Source: an uncultured Burkholderiales bacterium
GTDB lineage: Bacteria > Pseudomonadota > Gammaproteobacteria > Burkholderiales > Burkholderiaceae_C
DNA length: 64,000 bases
Assembly: GCA_903932865.1 (NCBI GenBank)
Contig: CAIZHQ010000025.1
Location: forward strand, 124,001 to 188,000
Direction: 5' to 3'
How positions within the stretch are numbered: the stretch's first letter is position 1; each line of letters starts with the position of its first letter. The translations under genes were made by a program, and so were the position numbers. Below are positions 54,181 through 63,869 of the stretch, one piece after another. The notes beneath the pieces are model-generated. The model worked only from the letters and a program-made list of their open reading frames with translations. It did no database searches and was not told the DNA's origin.

Positions 54181-54206
54181 ATTAACCGACCGCCCGGTCG
54201 GTTAAT
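54181..54206. promoter_or_regulatory. Palindromic operator upstream of paaABCDE (TetR/PaaR type)
   Basis: ATTAACCGACCG and its complement CGGTCGGTTAAT are separated by two bases, giving a perfect 26-bp palindrome. A -10-like TATACT (54177-54172, minus strand) lies next to it, so bound repressor would cover the -35 area. TetR-family PaaR is the known paa regulator in Burkholderiales; no paaR gene is in this window. Confidence 0.8.
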
Positions 54207-54275
54207 TTGTAAATCCCATGATCAGGGTTTGCACTTATTTTCGGCCTTCAGCATTGAGCTCCAAGCGTGTGGGCT

Positions 54276-54295
54276 CAGTGTTTGACGCTCAACGT
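54276..54295 (+). repeat. 20-bp dispersed repeat, copy 2 (after rlmJ)
   Basis: CAGTGTTTGACGCTCAACGT differs at one base from 43421-43440. It lies three bases beyond the rlmJ stop codon. Its left arm GTTTGACG is intact but the right arm CGTCAAAC is lost. Confidence 0.5.
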
Positions 54296-54298
54296 TAC

Positions 54299-55186
54299 TC
54301 AAGACGACTCCACAGTCCAGTTTTTGCCCGACCCACGAGCCAGTGCTGGTCCCACCATGTCCAGAGCTTGGCGGATCTGGTCTTTCAGCGTGAAGGGTGG
54401 GTTGATGACGAACATGCCGCTGGCCACCAGGCCGCCTTCGTCGCCCGGACCTCGCCCAATCGCGAGCGTGGCGTTGAGCCAAGGTTTTTGTGACTGGTTG
54501 GACAAGGTGCGCAGGCGTTTGGGCAGGTCGTGCGCCTCAGGGCGGGGAATGATCGGGTACCAGACCAGGTAAGTGCCCGTCGAGAAGCGCTTGAGGTATT
54601 CCTGGATGACGCTGGCGACCTTGCTGTAATCAGATTTGATTTCGTAGCTGGGGTCGATCAGCACCATGGCTCTCTTGGAGCCTGTGGCCGAAGGCGGTGG
54701 GGGCAGCAGCTTTTTGAGCGCCTCAAAACCGTCTTCGCGGCTCACCGTGACTGTGCGCCCGGCTTCGAGCTGGGCGATGTTGGACATCAAGGCTTTGCTG
54801 TCGGTGGGGTGCAATTCAAACAGTCGCAACCGGTCGCGCGAGGCATGGCGCATCAGGCGCTGCATCAAAAAGGGCGATCCTGGGTATATTTTGGCCTGTC
54901 CGTTGGGGTTGAAGCTGGCAATTTGTTCCAGGTAATCCTGTACGGGATCAGGCAGGACTTCGAGTTTCTCGGCAGCAGCCAAAAGCTTGAACAAACCATC
55001 TTCAGCCTCGGCCCCTTTTTGTGAATAATCACCGTCGAGGCGGTACAAACCGGCCCCGGCATGGGTGTCAATCAAGGTGATGCCGGCCTCTTTTTGCATG
55101 AGGTGGCGCATGGTGGCGAGCAAGGTGATGTGTTTGAGCACATCGGCATGGTTGCCCGCGTGAAAAGCGTGTCGGTAACTGAACAT
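54299..55186 (-). CDS. rlmJ: 23S rRNA (adenine-2030-N6)-methyltransferase RlmJ
   Basis: A 295-residue SAM-dependent methyltransferase. The start [20 protein letters not shown] is the family hallmark and decides the Met at 55186. SAM/active-site parts [11 protein letters not shown] and [12 protein letters not shown] (the DPPY-type motif, here DPSY) are visible. It methylates A2030 of 23S rRNA. Divergent from rplM. Confidence 0.95.
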   Translation of the reverse strand: MFSYRHAFHAGNHADVLKHITLLATMRHLMQKEAGITLIDTHAGAGLYRLDGDYSQKGAEAEDGLFKLLAAAEKLEVLPDPVQDYLEQIASFNPNGQAKIYPGSPFLMQRLMRHASRDRLRLFELHPTDSKALMSNIAQLEAGRTVTVSREDGFEALKKLLPPPPSATGSKRAMVLIDPSYEIKSDYSKVASVIQEYLKRFSTGTYLVWYPIIPRPEAHDLPKRLRTLSNQSQKPWLNATLAIGRGPGDEGGLVASGMFVINPPFTLKDQIRQALDMVGPALARGSGKNWTVESS

Positions 55187-55230
55187 GCCTTGATGGTAAC
55201 CAATTACGCGCGCAAGTCCTTGATTTTTCG

Positions 55231-55236
55231 TATAAT
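55231..55236 (+). promoter_or_regulatory. Likely -10 box of rplM-rpsI
   Basis: TATAAT at 55231-55236 is a perfect -10 box; no good -35 hexamer is at 16-18 bases. The transcript would have a leader of about 140 bases with a GCGGCG/CGCCGC hairpin (55266-55288), which could be a site for autogenous control. Confidence 0.45.
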
Positions 55237-55383
55237 AGAAGGCTTCGCAGCGATTCTGAGGTCCCGCGGCGAAGACGCCAACCGCCGCAAGGCCCAAGCA
55301 AATTCCCACCTAAGAGGCTCCCAAAAGAGGAGCACCGACCGTGGAAAAGGACCCGCCAAACCTTTCTTTCCAAGAGAAAACTC

Positions 55384-55815
55384 ATGACAACTACTTTCAG
55401 CGCCAAACCCGCTGAGGTCGTGCACGAGTGGTTTGTGATTGACGCGACCGACAAGGTCCTCGGACGAGTAGCCAGCGAAGTTGCTCTCCGTTTGCGCGGC
55501 AAACACAAGGCCATTTACACGCCTCACGTCGACACCGGTGACTTCATCGTCATCATCAATGCTGCCCAGCTCAAAGTGACGGGCACCAAGACGACCGACA
55601 AGATTTATTACCGCCATTCCGGCTACCCAGGCGGCATCACTGCCACCAACTTCCGCGACATGCAAGCCAAGCACCCTGGCCGCGCACTCGAGAAGGCTGT
55701 CAAGGGCATGTTGCCCAAGGGCCCACTCGGTTACGCCATGATCAAGAAACTCAAGGTGTATGGTGGCGCTGAGCACCCACACACCGCCCAACAGCCTAAA
55801 GTGCTGGACATCTAA
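55384..55815 (+). CDS. rplM: 50S ribosomal protein L13
   Basis: A 143-residue large-subunit protein. The N-terminal [20 protein letters not shown] and [20 protein letters not shown] are typical, and the length is as expected. Followed after 11 bases by rpsI, the universal pair. Confidence 0.97.
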   Translation: MTTTFSAKPAEVVHEWFVIDATDKVLGRVASEVALRLRGKHKAIYTPHVDTGDFIVIINAAQLKVTGTKTTDKIYYRHSGYPGGITATNFRDMQAKHPGRALEKAVKGMLPKGPLGYAMIKKLKVYGGAEHPHTAQQPKVLDI

Positions 55816-55826
55816 GGAGCCTTGAG

Positions 55827-56219
55827 ATGATTGGTGAATGGAACAATGGCACAGGCCGTCGCAAATCCAGCGTCGCCCGCGTGTTTCTGAAAAAAGGCAC
55901 TGGCAAGATCACGGTCAACGGCAAGGACATCCAAGCCTACTTTGGCCGCGAGACTTCGATCATGATCGCCAAGCAACCCCTCATGTTGACCAACCATGCC
56001 GAAACTTTCGACATCATGATCAACGTTCACGGCGGTGGCGAATCCGGTCAAGCCGGCGCATCGCGCCACGGCATCACCCGCGCCCTGATTGACTACGATG
56101 CATCGCTCAAGCCTGTGCTGAGCCAAGCTGGTTTCGTCACTCGCGATGCCCGTGAAGTTGAACGTAAAAAGGTCGGCTTGCACTCTGCTCGTCGCCGCAA
56201 GCAGTTCTCTAAGCGTTAA
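55827..56219 (+). CDS. rpsI: 30S ribosomal protein S9
   Basis: A 130-residue small-subunit protein whose C-terminal tail reaches the P-site t[23 protein letters not shown] at the start and the basic C-terminal [10 protein letters not shown] are canonical. Co-transcribed with rplM and followed by a terminator. Confidence 0.97.
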   Translation: MIGEWNNGTGRRKSSVARVFLKKGTGKITVNGKDIQAYFGRETSIMIAKQPLMLTNHAETFDIMINVHGGGESGQAGASRHGITRALIDYDASLKPVLSQAGFVTRDAREVERKKVGLHSARRRKQFSKR

Positions 56220-56240
56220 ACCGCTTTTATTGCTTCATCC

Positions 56241-56277
56241 AAAAGCCGCACCGGTTCGCCGTGGCGGCTTTTTGTTT
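56241..56277 (+). terminator. Intrinsic terminator after rpsI
   Basis: AAGCCGC (56243-56249) pairs with GCGGCTT (56264-56270); an inner CGG-TTCG-CCG strengthens the hairpin; TTTTTGTTT follows. A standard intrinsic terminator 22 bases past the rpsI stop. Confidence 0.85.
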
Positions 56278-56325
56278 GGCCGCCTGTTGGGTGAAAAGCC
56301 CATGAGGCCAGTAGCGTTACTGCTT

Positions 56326-56361
56326 GGGAATGTCGGTAATTCCCGACCAGCGCGCTATACT
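56326..56361 (+). promoter_or_regulatory. erpA promoter with overlapping inverted repeats
   Basis: A -10 box TATACT lies at 56356-56361, 27 bases before the ATG. Just upstream, GGGAA-N9-TTCCC (56326-56344) overlaps GTCGG-N6-CCGAC (56332-56347), covering the -35 area. The repeats could bind a regulator; they do not match the IscR consensus. Confidence 0.45.
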
Positions 56362-56387
56362 ATTTGGCACTGAACCGGAGAAACACC

Positions 56388-56753
56388 ATGAGCGCTGTTG
56401 CTGAAAATATCCAAACTGTCATGCCCGATCCGATTGTCTTCACCGACAGCGCGGCCGCCAAGGTGGCCGACCTGATCGCCGAAGAGGGCAACCCAGATTT
56501 GAAACTGCGCGTCTTTGTGCAAGGCGGCGGTTGTTCGGGCTTTTCGTATGGCTTCACTTTCGATGAAATCACCAACGAAGACGACACCACCATGAGTAAA
56601 AACGGTGTGTCCCTGCTGATCGATGCCATGAGTTACCAGTACCTGACCGGTGCCGAGATCGATTACAAAGAAGACCTGCAAGGTGCGCAGTTTGTGATCA
56701 AGAATCCGAACGCCACCTCCACCTGTGGCTGCGGGTCTTCCTTCTCGACATGA
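56388..56753 (+). CDS. erpA: Iron-sulfur cluster insertion protein ErpA
   Basis: A 121-residue A-type Fe-S carrier. The three cluster-binding Cys are in [12 protein letters not shown] near residue 51 and TCGCGSSF near the end. The Met at 56388 follows a CCGGAG ribosome-binding site. It delivers 4Fe-4S clusters to target enzymes in the cytosol. Confidence 0.95.
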   Translation: MSAVAENIQTVMPDPIVFTDSAAAKVADLIAEEGNPDLKLRVFVQGGGCSGFSYGFTFDEITNEDDTTMSKNGVSLLIDAMSYQYLTGAEIDYKEDLQGAQFVIKNPNATSTCGCGSSFST

Positions 56754-56785
56754 TTTCGGGTTTGGTCAGCATGGCTGGCCAGGCA

Positions 56786-57925
56786 TCAACGGGGGTAAAT
56801 GGCCCCTAAGACACGGGCGCCTCTGGCGCCCGTGACGCTTGGTAAGCTCGATGTTTCGCGCCGCACGGTTTTGAAAGCCAACCAAGCAAAGGCGGCGGCC
56901 TCCACTTGAAGCGGTGGCAGGCCCAACACCTCACTGTTCAAGACAGACATGTCCGGCAGCTGCGCCGCTATCTGGCGCATCAATTCGCCGTTCAACGCAC
57001 CCCCGCCGCAGACGACCAGTTGGCAGGCTTCGGGAGCATAACGCAAGAGGTCTTGGCTGCAGGCATAGGCCGTGTAAGTGCAGAGGGTGGCTTGCACATC
57101 GGCCGGTTTCAGATCTTCAAACAAAGCCAAGTGCTGCAGGAGCCAGGCTGGGTTGAACAGGTCTCGCCCAGTGCTCTTGGGGGGCTGCTTGAGCAGAAAA
57201 CTTTCAGCGGCCATTTTTAACAGCAATTCGGGGTGTAACTGGCCACTGGCGGCCCAAGCGCCGTCTCGGTCGAACGATTGTCCGGTGTGGCGAGCGCACC
57301 AGTAATCCATCAGGGCATTGCCTGGTCCGCAATCCCAGCCTAACACCGAGTCGTCGGCCTTGAGCACACTCAGATTGGCGATGCCACCGATGTTGAGCAC
57401 AGCCACGCAGCGCCCGGGTTGGGCAAAGACACCTTGGTGAAAGGCAGGCACCAGCGGAGCGCCTTGTCCTCCTGCAGCCAGATCTCGACTTCTGAAATCG
57501 GCCACCACGTCGATGTCCGTCAATTCGGCCAACAAGGCCGGATTGATCAATTGGAGGGTATAGCCTACAGCGGGAAGATGGCGCGCCAAATCAGGGTCAA
57601 ATTCCAGTGGGCGGTGGCGCACGGTCTGGCCATGGGCCCCGATGGCGTTGACTTGTGCGGCAGTCAGGCGGGTTTTGTGGAGCAAAGCGCCCACCACGTC
57701 TGCGTAATGGCGGGCAATGGTGTTGCACGCTAAGGCGCTGCGGTGTAACTCGTCGGAGCCGCTTTCGTTGAGCGACAACAACGCATTGCGAAAAGCATTT
57801 TCAAAGGGTACAAAGTCATGGGCCAGGACTTTCAGGTGCCCCGCATCGTCTATTTGGGCAAGAACCCCGTCCACACCATCCAAAGAGGTACCGGACATGA
57901 GGCCAATGAAATAGGAGGAGGGCAT
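56786..57925 (-). CDS. anmK: Anhydro-N-acetylmuramic acid kinase
   Basis: A 379-residue sugar kinase of cell wall recycling that converts anhydroMurNAc to MurNAc 6-phosphate. The phosphate-binding GLMSGTSLDGVD near residue 8, GAHGQTVRHRP near 95 and NIGGIANLSVL are family signatures. The 3' end encodes a 10-bp perfect hairpin (56812-56834) within VTGARGARVLG. It follows the M23 peptidase gene on the same strand. Confidence 0.96.
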   Translation of the reverse strand: MPSSYFIGLMSGTSLDGVDGVLAQIDDAGHLKVLAHDFVPFENAFRNALLSLNESGSDELHRSALACNTIARHYADVVGALLHKTRLTAAQVNAIGAHGQTVRHRPLEFDPDLARHLPAVGYTLQLINPALLAELTDIDVVADFRSRDLAAGGQGAPLVPAFHQGVFAQPGRCVAVLNIGGIANLSVLKADDSVLGWDCGPGNALMDYWCARHTGQSFDRDGAWAASGQLHPELLLKMAAESFLLKQPPKSTGRDLFNPAWLLQHLALFEDLKPADVQATLCTYTAYACSQDLLRYAPEACQLVVCGGGALNGELMRQIAAQLPDMSVLNSEVLGLPPLQVEAAAFAWLAFKTVRRETSSLPSVTGARGARVLGAIYPR

Positions 57926-58005
57926 AAAAAGCGCCTGGATTGATCAGCCCAAGGCCATCGTCTGACCGATCAGGGAAAACGTCCTGTTGCCAGGGTGTCC
58001 GCCAA

Positions 58006-59472
58006 TTATTGGCTGTTGACTTCCCGCATTTGGGCGGCTGCCTGCAACTGAGACTGAGCTTGACCCACCAAGGATACGAATCGAGCCATGGAAGAAGGCG
58101 CTATCGGTCCGCTTTGGGCTTGCTGGATGATCTTCTGGGGGTCAACGTGGACACCGTTGACGCGGAATTCAAAATGCAAATGGGGGCCTGTTGACCAACC
58201 CGTAGATCCAACAGCGCCAATGGCTTGGCCTTTTTGCACAGTTTGACCGTTGCGCACATGGATGCGGCTGAGGTGCGCATACAAGGTTGAGTGGCCATTG
58301 CCATGGCGAACCTCAACCACGTTGCCATAGCCACCTTGAGAACCCGCAAAAACGACCACACCGTCACCCACGGTCATGGCGGGCGTTCCAGTCGGGGCGG
58401 CATAGTCCACACCGCGGTGTGCTTGCTGGGTGTTGAAAATGGGGTGCAAGCGCATGGCAAAACCACTGGATTGACGAGAAAAAGTCAGTGGAGCAGCCAA
58501 ATAGGAACGACTCAAGCTCTTGCCGTCCATGTCGTAATAATTGCCTTTTTGACCCGGTTCTTGGTACCAAATGGCGTCGTATTGCTGGTTGTCATTGTGA
58601 AACTCGGCACTGAGTACCCGGCCCGTGCGCAAGGGTTCTCCATCGGCTTCCAGGACTTCATAGACCACCGAAAAGCGAGCGCCTTTTCGCAAAGTGCGGT
58701 GGAAGTCAATCTGATTGGAAAAAATCTGAGTCAGCTGCTGGATGACCGGGTCAGGAAGTCTGGCCTCGTCAGCAGCATCGTAGAGGGATCGCGACACCGT
58801 GCCACCGGTTATGCGGATGCTGGTATTCATGGGCGAGGTTTCGAGTGCCGCCTGAAATCCCTGTGGGGAACGCTCCAAGCGCAAACGTTGGAAGAAGGTG
58901 TCGTTTTCGTTTTTGAGCCACCGCACACTCAGTGAGCGCAGCAGCTGTTGGGAGGTGACTTCGGCGGAGACTGCCCGCCCTCCTTGCTGAAGTGCTTGGC
59001 GGGCTTGAGGATTTTTGCGCAAAAATGCGGCCGCTTCAGCATCGACCAGTCCCAAGCGACGCAGCAAAGCTTCAGGTGTGTCTGAAGGGCGGGTGTTGTC
59101 GGATCGGGTCAATATGACTTCAAACTTGTCAAGCAATTGAGCCTGCGATTCAAGCTGAGCGATCTCAACGGGCACGGTGATGTTGACGACGGGTTGGTCT
59201 GAAATATCAGGCCCCAGATTGGCAAGGGCGAACGCACCGCCACCACCGACCAACAAAACGCTCGCAAGACTGGCGACAATCGTTTTGGGGTGACGCTTGA
59301 GCCATCCTTGAAGGGCCATATTCGCCTGATTCAGGTGCGGATGGTATCCGTCCACCCAGGCTAAAAACTTTTGCGTGGCAATCAGCATGGCACCCAGCAC
59401 GGCTGTACCAAGGAACAAAATGCTGAGCAGCAAAGAGGTCAGTCGCGACTGTAGGGCGGAAAGGAACGGCAT
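58006..59472 (-). CDS. M23 family murein endopeptidase (MepM-like)
   Basis: A 488-residue membrane-anchored peptidase. Hydrophobic segments at about 11-34 and 63-84 precede a periplasmic part; the LytM domain near 355-455 has HRGVDYAAPTGTP (first His/Asp ligands), HLSRIHV and GPHLHFEFRVNG (HxH). Opens peptidoglycan crosslinks. The start is uncertain because no ribosome-binding site precedes 59472; later Met codons are possible. In betaproteobacteria it is usually found next to tyrS. Confidence 0.9.
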   Translation of the reverse strand: MPFLSALQSRLTSLLLSILFLGTAVLGAMLIATQKFLAWVDGYHPHLNQANMALQGWLKRHPKTIVASLASVLLVGGGGAFALANLGPDISDQPVVNITVPVEIAQLESQAQLLDKFEVILTRSDNTRPSDTPEALLRRLGLVDAEAAAFLRKNPQARQALQQGGRAVSAEVTSQQLLRSLSVRWLKNENDTFFQRLRLERSPQGFQAALETSPMNTSIRITGGTVSRSLYDAADEARLPDPVIQQLTQIFSNQIDFHRTLRKGARFSVVYEVLEADGEPLRTGRVLSAEFHNDNQQYDAIWYQEPGQKGNYYDMDGKSLSRSYLAAPLTFSRQSSGFAMRLHPIFNTQQAHRGVDYAAPTGTPAMTVGDGVVVFAGSQGGYGNVVEVRHGNGHSTLYAHLSRIHVRNGQTVQKGQAIGAVGSTGWSTGPHLHFEFRVNGVHVDPQKIIQQAQSGPIAPSSMARFVSLVGQAQSQLQAAAQMREVNSQ

Positions 59473-59614
59473 GAAAAAGGAGAGGAAGACGATGTCAGGC
59501 GCAAAGGGGATGTGTCAGATGGGTCATAAACAGTCAGCTCGCACATAAAATGCGATTTGAACTTGGACCACCATTGTATCCGTCTGGATCGCATTCAACA
59601 CAGAAAAAACCCTT

Positions 59615-60847
59615 ATGAATCAAGCGCTTGTTACAAAATACCCGGTAAATGACCGTGTGTTGAATGCTTTGGAAGTGACTTTACGTGGTTGTGAAGAGCT
59701 GATTCCCAAAGAAGATTGGCTACAGAAACTGGCCAAATCCGAGGCCACAGGCGTGCCACTGCGCATCAAATTGGGTCTGGACCCGACAGCCCCTGACATT
59801 CACATTGGCCATACCGTGGTGCTCAACAAGATGCGCCAATTGCAGGATCTAGGGCACCAGGTGATCTTTTTGATCGGCGATTTCACCAGCCTGATCGGCG
59901 ATCCGTCCGGCCGCAACAGTACCCGCCCGCCGCTCACGCCCGAGCAGATCAAGGCCAACGCTGAGACTTACTACAAACAAGCCAGTCTGGTGCTGGATCC
60001 GAGTAAAACCGAGATTCGTTACAACAGTGAGTGGTCGCTACCATTGGGTTCCATGGGCATGATCCAGCTGGCAGCTAAGTACACCGTGGCCCGCATGATG
60101 GAGCGCAACGACTTCCATGACCGTTTCAAGGCAGGCACACCGATTTCGGTGCACGAGTTCTTGTACCCGCTCATGCAGGGCTACGACTCTGTGGCACTCA
60201 AGTCCGACTTGGAGCTCGGTGGCACCGACCAGAAGTTCAACCTGTTGATGGGGCGACATTTGCAGGCCGAATACGGGCAAGAGCCGCAGTGCATCTTGAC
60301 CATGCCCTTGCTCGAAGGCCTGGACGGTGTGGACAAGATGTCCAAGTCCAAGAACAACTACATCGGCATCAGCGAAGAGCCCAACACCATGTTCGCCAAG
60401 GTGCTGAGCATCTCGGACACCCTCATGTGGCGCTGGTTCACTTTGCTGTCCTTCAAGTCGATGGCTGAGATCGAGGCACTCAAAAAAGAAGTCGAGGGCG
60501 GACGCAACCCCAAAGACGCCAAGGTCATGCTGGCCAAGGAAATCACGGCCCGTTTCCACAGCGCAGCCGCGGCCGATGCGGCTGAGCAGGATTTCATTAA
60601 CCGTAGCCAAGGCGGCGTGCCAGAGGACATTGCGCAAGTGTCTTTGTCCGGCGCACCCATGGGCATTGGGGCTTTGCTCAAGGCGGCCGGACTGGCCCCT
60701 TCTACGACAGAAGCTGGTCGCTTGGTGGAGGGTGGCGGTGTGCGTGTGGACTCCAGTGTGGTCAGTGACAAGGGCCTGAAACTCGAAGCGGGCACTTACG
60801 TGGTGCAAGTGGGCAAGCGCAAGTTTGCCAAGGTCACGCTGGCTTGA
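59615..60847 (+). CDS. tyrS: Tyrosine-tRNA ligase
   Basis: A 410-residue class I synthetase. The HIGH motif is at residues 63-66 ([14 protein letters not shown]), KMSKS near 241, and a C-terminal S4 domain ([20 protein letters not shown]). The KMSKS form and short length fit the TyrZ-type subfamily. Divergent from the M23 peptidase; no T-box seen. Confidence 0.97.
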   Translation: MNQALVTKYPVNDRVLNALEVTLRGCEELIPKEDWLQKLAKSEATGVPLRIKLGLDPTAPDIHIGHTVVLNKMRQLQDLGHQVIFLIGDFTSLIGDPSGRNSTRPPLTPEQIKANAETYYKQASLVLDPSKTEIRYNSEWSLPLGSMGMIQLAAKYTVARMMERNDFHDRFKAGTPISVHEFLYPLMQGYDSVALKSDLELGGTDQKFNLLMGRHLQAEYGQEPQCILTMPLLEGLDGVDKMSKSKNNYIGISEEPNTMFAKVLSISDTLMWRWFTLLSFKSMAEIEALKKEVEGGRNPKDAKVMLAKEITARFHSAAAADAAEQDFINRSQGGVPEDIAQVSLSGAPMGIGALLKAAGLAPSTTEAGRLVEGGGVRVDSSVVSDKGLKLEAGTYVVQVGKRKFAKVTLA

Positions 60848-60896
60848 TCGGGGGTTGGCGTACGGACAAGTCATCCACCGCGGGTATGCTGAGCCC

Positions 60897-61823
60897 ATGA
60901 AAAGATTCGATGACTGGATGACGCCCACCCGCATGCTCTGGGCTTCGGTGGTGGTGGCCTTGGTCACGATCGCACTCAAAACCGGGGCCTGGTGGCTCAC
61001 CGATTCGGTTGGTTTGCTGTCGGACGCGATGGAATCGCTGGTCAACCTGGCCAGTGCGGTGTTCGGCTTGATGATGGTCACCATTGCGGCCCGTCCAGCC
61101 GACGACGAACATCCCTACGGCCACCACAAGGCCGAGTATTTCTCTTCTGGTTTTGAAGGCATCCTGATCCTGGTGGCCGCCCTGGGCATCATTTGGGTGG
61201 CAGTTCATCGTTTGTTCGACCCGCAACCCATCGAGCAGGTGGGTTGGGGCTTGGCCTTGTCGGTGGGCAGCTCGGCCCTGAACGGTTTGCTCGCCTGGTT
61301 GATGTTTCGCGCTGCCCGGCAGCACCGCTCACTGGCACTGGAGGCAGATGCCCGACACTTGGTGACCGACGTCTGGACATCGGCTGGAGTGGTGGTTGGT
61401 ATTGTTCTGGTGAGCATGAGCGGCTGGTTGTGGCTGGATGCGGTGGTCGCCATCGGCGTGGCCCTGAACATTCTGAAAGAAGGCTGGAGCTTGGTCTGGC
61501 GGTCCTCGCAGGGCCTGATGGACGAGGCGCTGGAGCCCGAGGTGATGGCCGATGTTCAAAAGGTCCTGGCTGGTTTTGCGCACCAGCGCGGCGAGACCGA
61601 GATCATCCGTTTTGACCACCTGAACACTCGCAAAGCCGGGCAACGCCGTTTTGTAGATGTGCATATGCACATGCCCGCCAGCTGGACATTGGGCCGGGCC
61701 GCTGCTTTGCGCACGAGCGTAGAGCAGGCATTGATGAGCGAGGTGCCCGGACTGCGCGCCACCATCCAGCTTTTGCCCAGCGATGTAGAAGCGCACTTTG
61801 ACGATGCCAGGGACTTGAAATGA
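60897..61823 (+). CDS. Cation diffusion facilitator (CDF) family metal transporter
   Basis: A 308-residue inner-membrane antiporter. The site A motifs are [17 protein letters not shown] (SDAxxS pattern) near residue 41 and the matching [14 protein letters not shown] in helix [14 protein letters not shown] is the conserved cytosolic loop; the C-terminal metal-binding domain ends near [13 protein letters not shown]. It probably exports zinc, iron or another divalent metal. dtd overlaps its stop by four bases. Confidence 0.92.
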   Translation: MKRFDDWMTPTRMLWASVVVALVTIALKTGAWWLTDSVGLLSDAMESLVNLASAVFGLMMVTIAARPADDEHPYGHHKAEYFSSGFEGILILVAALGIIWVAVHRLFDPQPIEQVGWGLALSVGSSALNGLLAWLMFRAARQHRSLALEADARHLVTDVWTSAGVVVGIVLVSMSGWLWLDAVVAIGVALNILKEGWSLVWRSSQGLMDEALEPEVMADVQKVLAGFAHQRGETEIIRFDHLNTRKAGQRRFVDVHMHMPASWTLGRAAALRTSVEQALMSEVPGLRATIQLLPSDVEAHFDDARDLK

Positions 61824-62263
61824 TCGCTGTATTGCAACGGGTGAGTGAAGCCAGTGTGCTTGTCGATGGGGCCGTGATCGGCCAGATTGACGCGGGCTTG
61901 CTGGTGCTGCTGTGTGCCGAAAAAGGCGATACCGATGCGGTGGCTGACAAGATGCTGGCCAAAATTCTGAAACTTCGTATCTTCAGTGACGACGCAGGCA
62001 AGATGAACTTGAGCCTGCAGGACGTGGGCGGTGGTTTGTTGGTGGTCAGCCAGTTCACCCTGGCCGCCGATCTGGCCGGGGGCAACCGCCCCAGCTTTAC
62101 CCAAGCGGCCGCGCCCGAGGAAGGTCGGCGCTTGTACGAGCACTTTGTGGCGCAGGCGCAAAAAACCCACGCGGTGGTGCAAACCGGCCGCTTTGCCGCC
62201 GACATGAAAGTGGCCCTCATCAACGACGGCCCCATCACCATCCCGATGCGCATGTCGGCTTGA
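61820..62263 (+). CDS. dtd: D-aminoacyl-tRNA deacylase
   Basis: A 147-residue enzyme removing D-amino acids from tRNA. It has the SQFTLAAD motif near residue 75 and NDGPITIPM at the C-terminus (cross-subunit Gly-cisPro motif; here GPI replaces GPV). Overlaps the CDF gene stop. Confidence 0.95.
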   Translation: MIAVLQRVSEASVLVDGAVIGQIDAGLLVLLCAEKGDTDAVADKMLAKILKLRIFSDDAGKMNLSLQDVGGGLLVVSQFTLAADLAGGNRPSFTQAAAPEEGRRLYEHFVAQAQKTHAVVQTGRFAADMKVALINDGPITIPMRMSA

Positions 62264-62297
62264 GGCGCTGCCCGGGGTGGGCAACGATAATCCCCGC

Positions 62298-63707
62298 ATG
62301 ACTGCAACTTCTCCTGCCGCGGGTTCCGCTCGCTTCGACCAGCTTGCGCTGGCCCCTGCCACCCTTCAAAACCTCGAACAACTGGGCTACACCCAGATGA
62401 CTCCCATCCAGGCGGCCAGCCTGCCGCTCACGCTGGCGGGGCAAGACCTGATCGCCCAAGCCAGCACCGGCAGCGGCAAAACCGCCGCTTTTGGCCTGCC
62501 TTTGATTGAGCGCTTGCAAAGCGCGGGCTCGCCCAGTGCGGCCATCCAGGCCGTGATCCTGTGCCCTACCCGCGAACTGGCCGATCAGGTCTCGCAGGAA
62601 ATCCGCCGTTTGGCCCGTGCCCGGTCTAACGTGAAAGTCGTCACCTTGTGTGGTGGCGTGGCCCTGCGTGGTCAAACGCTGAGCCTGGAGCACGGCGCCG
62701 ATGTGGTGGTGGGCACGCCTGGGCGCATTCTGGACCATCTGGAGCGCGGCTCGCTGAGCTTGGCGGGCGTGAACACGCTGGTGCTGGACGAAGCCGACCG
62801 CATGCTGGACATGGGCTTTTTCGACGACATCGCCAAAGTGGTGCGCCAGTGCGCGAAAGACCGCCAGACGCTGCTGTTCTCGGCCACTTACCCCGAAGGC
62901 ATTGCCAAATTGGCCGCGCAGTTCATGCGTTCACCGCAAACGGTGAAGGTTGAGGCCCAGCACAGCGCACACAAAATTCGCCAGATTTATTACGAAGTGA
63001 GCGAAAGCCAGCGGCTGGACGCTGTGTCCAAACTGTTGGCGCACTTCCGCCCCGAACGCACGTTGGCATTTTGCAATACCAAGCAGCAGTGCCGAGATCT
63101 GGTAGCAGTGCTGCAAGCGCAAGGCTACAGCGCGCTGGCGCTGTTTGGTGAATTGGAGCAGCGCGAACGCGATCAGGTTCTGGTGCAATTTTCAAATCGC
63201 AGTTGCTCGGTGCTGGTGGCCACCGATGTGGCTTCGCGGGGGCTGGATGTGGAAGGCCTGGAAGCCGTGATCAACGTGGATGTGACGCCCGACGCAGAAA
63301 TCCACATCCACCGCATTGGCCGCACCGGTCGGGGCGACGCCGAAGGCCTGGCGCTGACGCTGGCCAGCATGGACGAGATGGGATCGGTCGGCAAGATCGA
63401 GGTGATCCAGGGGCGCGAGTCGAACTGGGCGCCTTTGTCTGGCCTGACGCCTGCTGCGGGCGGTCCACTGCAACCGCCCATGCGCACCTTGCAGATTGTC
63501 GGTGGTCGCAAGGAAAAGATCCGCGCTGGTGACGTGATGGGCGCCTTGGCTGGGGAGTGTGGCTTGACCCGTGAGCAGGTCGGCAAGATCAATGTGAATG
63601 AGTTTTCGACCTATGTGGCGGTGCAGGCGGCTCTTGCCAAAAAGGTCGAGGCGCAGTTGTCACACGGCAAGATCAAGGGCAAGAGTGTGAAGGTTCGGTT
63701 GCTCTGA
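62298..63707 (+). CDS. dbpA: ATP-dependent RNA helicase DbpA
   Basis: A 469-residue DEAD-box helicase. The Q motif is GYTQMTPIQAASLP, motif I ASTGSGKTAAFGLP, motif II DEAD in LVLDEADRMLDMGF, motif III SAT, motif VI HRIGRTGRG. The C-terminal domain (about 395-469) with GGRKEKIRAGDVMGALAGEC and VGKINVNEFSTYV is the DbpA RNA-binding domain for 23S rRNA hairpin 92. Acts in large-subunit assembly. Confidence 0.95.
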   Translation: MTATSPAAGSARFDQLALAPATLQNLEQLGYTQMTPIQAASLPLTLAGQDLIAQASTGSGKTAAFGLPLIERLQSAGSPSAAIQAVILCPTRELADQVSQEIRRLARARSNVKVVTLCGGVALRGQTLSLEHGADVVVGTPGRILDHLERGSLSLAGVNTLVLDEADRMLDMGFFDDIAKVVRQCAKDRQTLLFSATYPEGIAKLAAQFMRSPQTVKVEAQHSAHKIRQIYYEVSESQRLDAVSKLLAHFRPERTLAFCNTKQQCRDLVAVLQAQGYSALALFGELEQRERDQVLVQFSNRSCSVLVATDVASRGLDVEGLEAVINVDVTPDAEIHIHRIGRTGRGDAEGLALTLASMDEMGSVGKIEVIQGRESNWAPLSGLTPAAGGPLQPPMRTLQIVGGRKEKIRAGDVMGALAGECGLTREQVGKINVNEFSTYVAVQAALAKKVEAQLSHGKIKGKSVKVRLL

Positions 63708-63752
63708 CGTTTGATGTTTTTCGTTCGCGATGCTTGTGCCTTTTGCTTGGGC

Positions 63753-63828
63753 GGTGTGTAAGGGGATGCGGCGGGTTCCTCATACCGGGGTACCGAAAAT
63801 CGTCACCCGCCGCATCCCCTCACACACC
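63753..63828. repeat. Large inverted repeat after dbpA
   Basis: Arms of 24 bases at 63753-63776 and 63805-63828 pair at 23 of 24 positions, with a 28-base loop that contains a smaller palindrome near GGTACC. The left arm begins GGTGTGTAAGGGGATGCGGC. It lies between convergent dbpA and ybeY. It has no T tract, so its role as terminator is uncertain; it may be a dispersed palindromic repeat. Confidence 0.75.
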
Positions 63829-63869
63829 TTGCGGTGGTTTTGGCATTGGTTCGGCCTCAATCGCTCAAA

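Noticed and set aside
56812..56834. Perfect 10-bp hairpin CACGGGCGCC-TCT-GGCGCCCGTG as terminator of erpA
   Set aside because: It lies inside the conserved C-terminal coding part of anmK and lacks a T tract, so it is not listed separately as a terminator.
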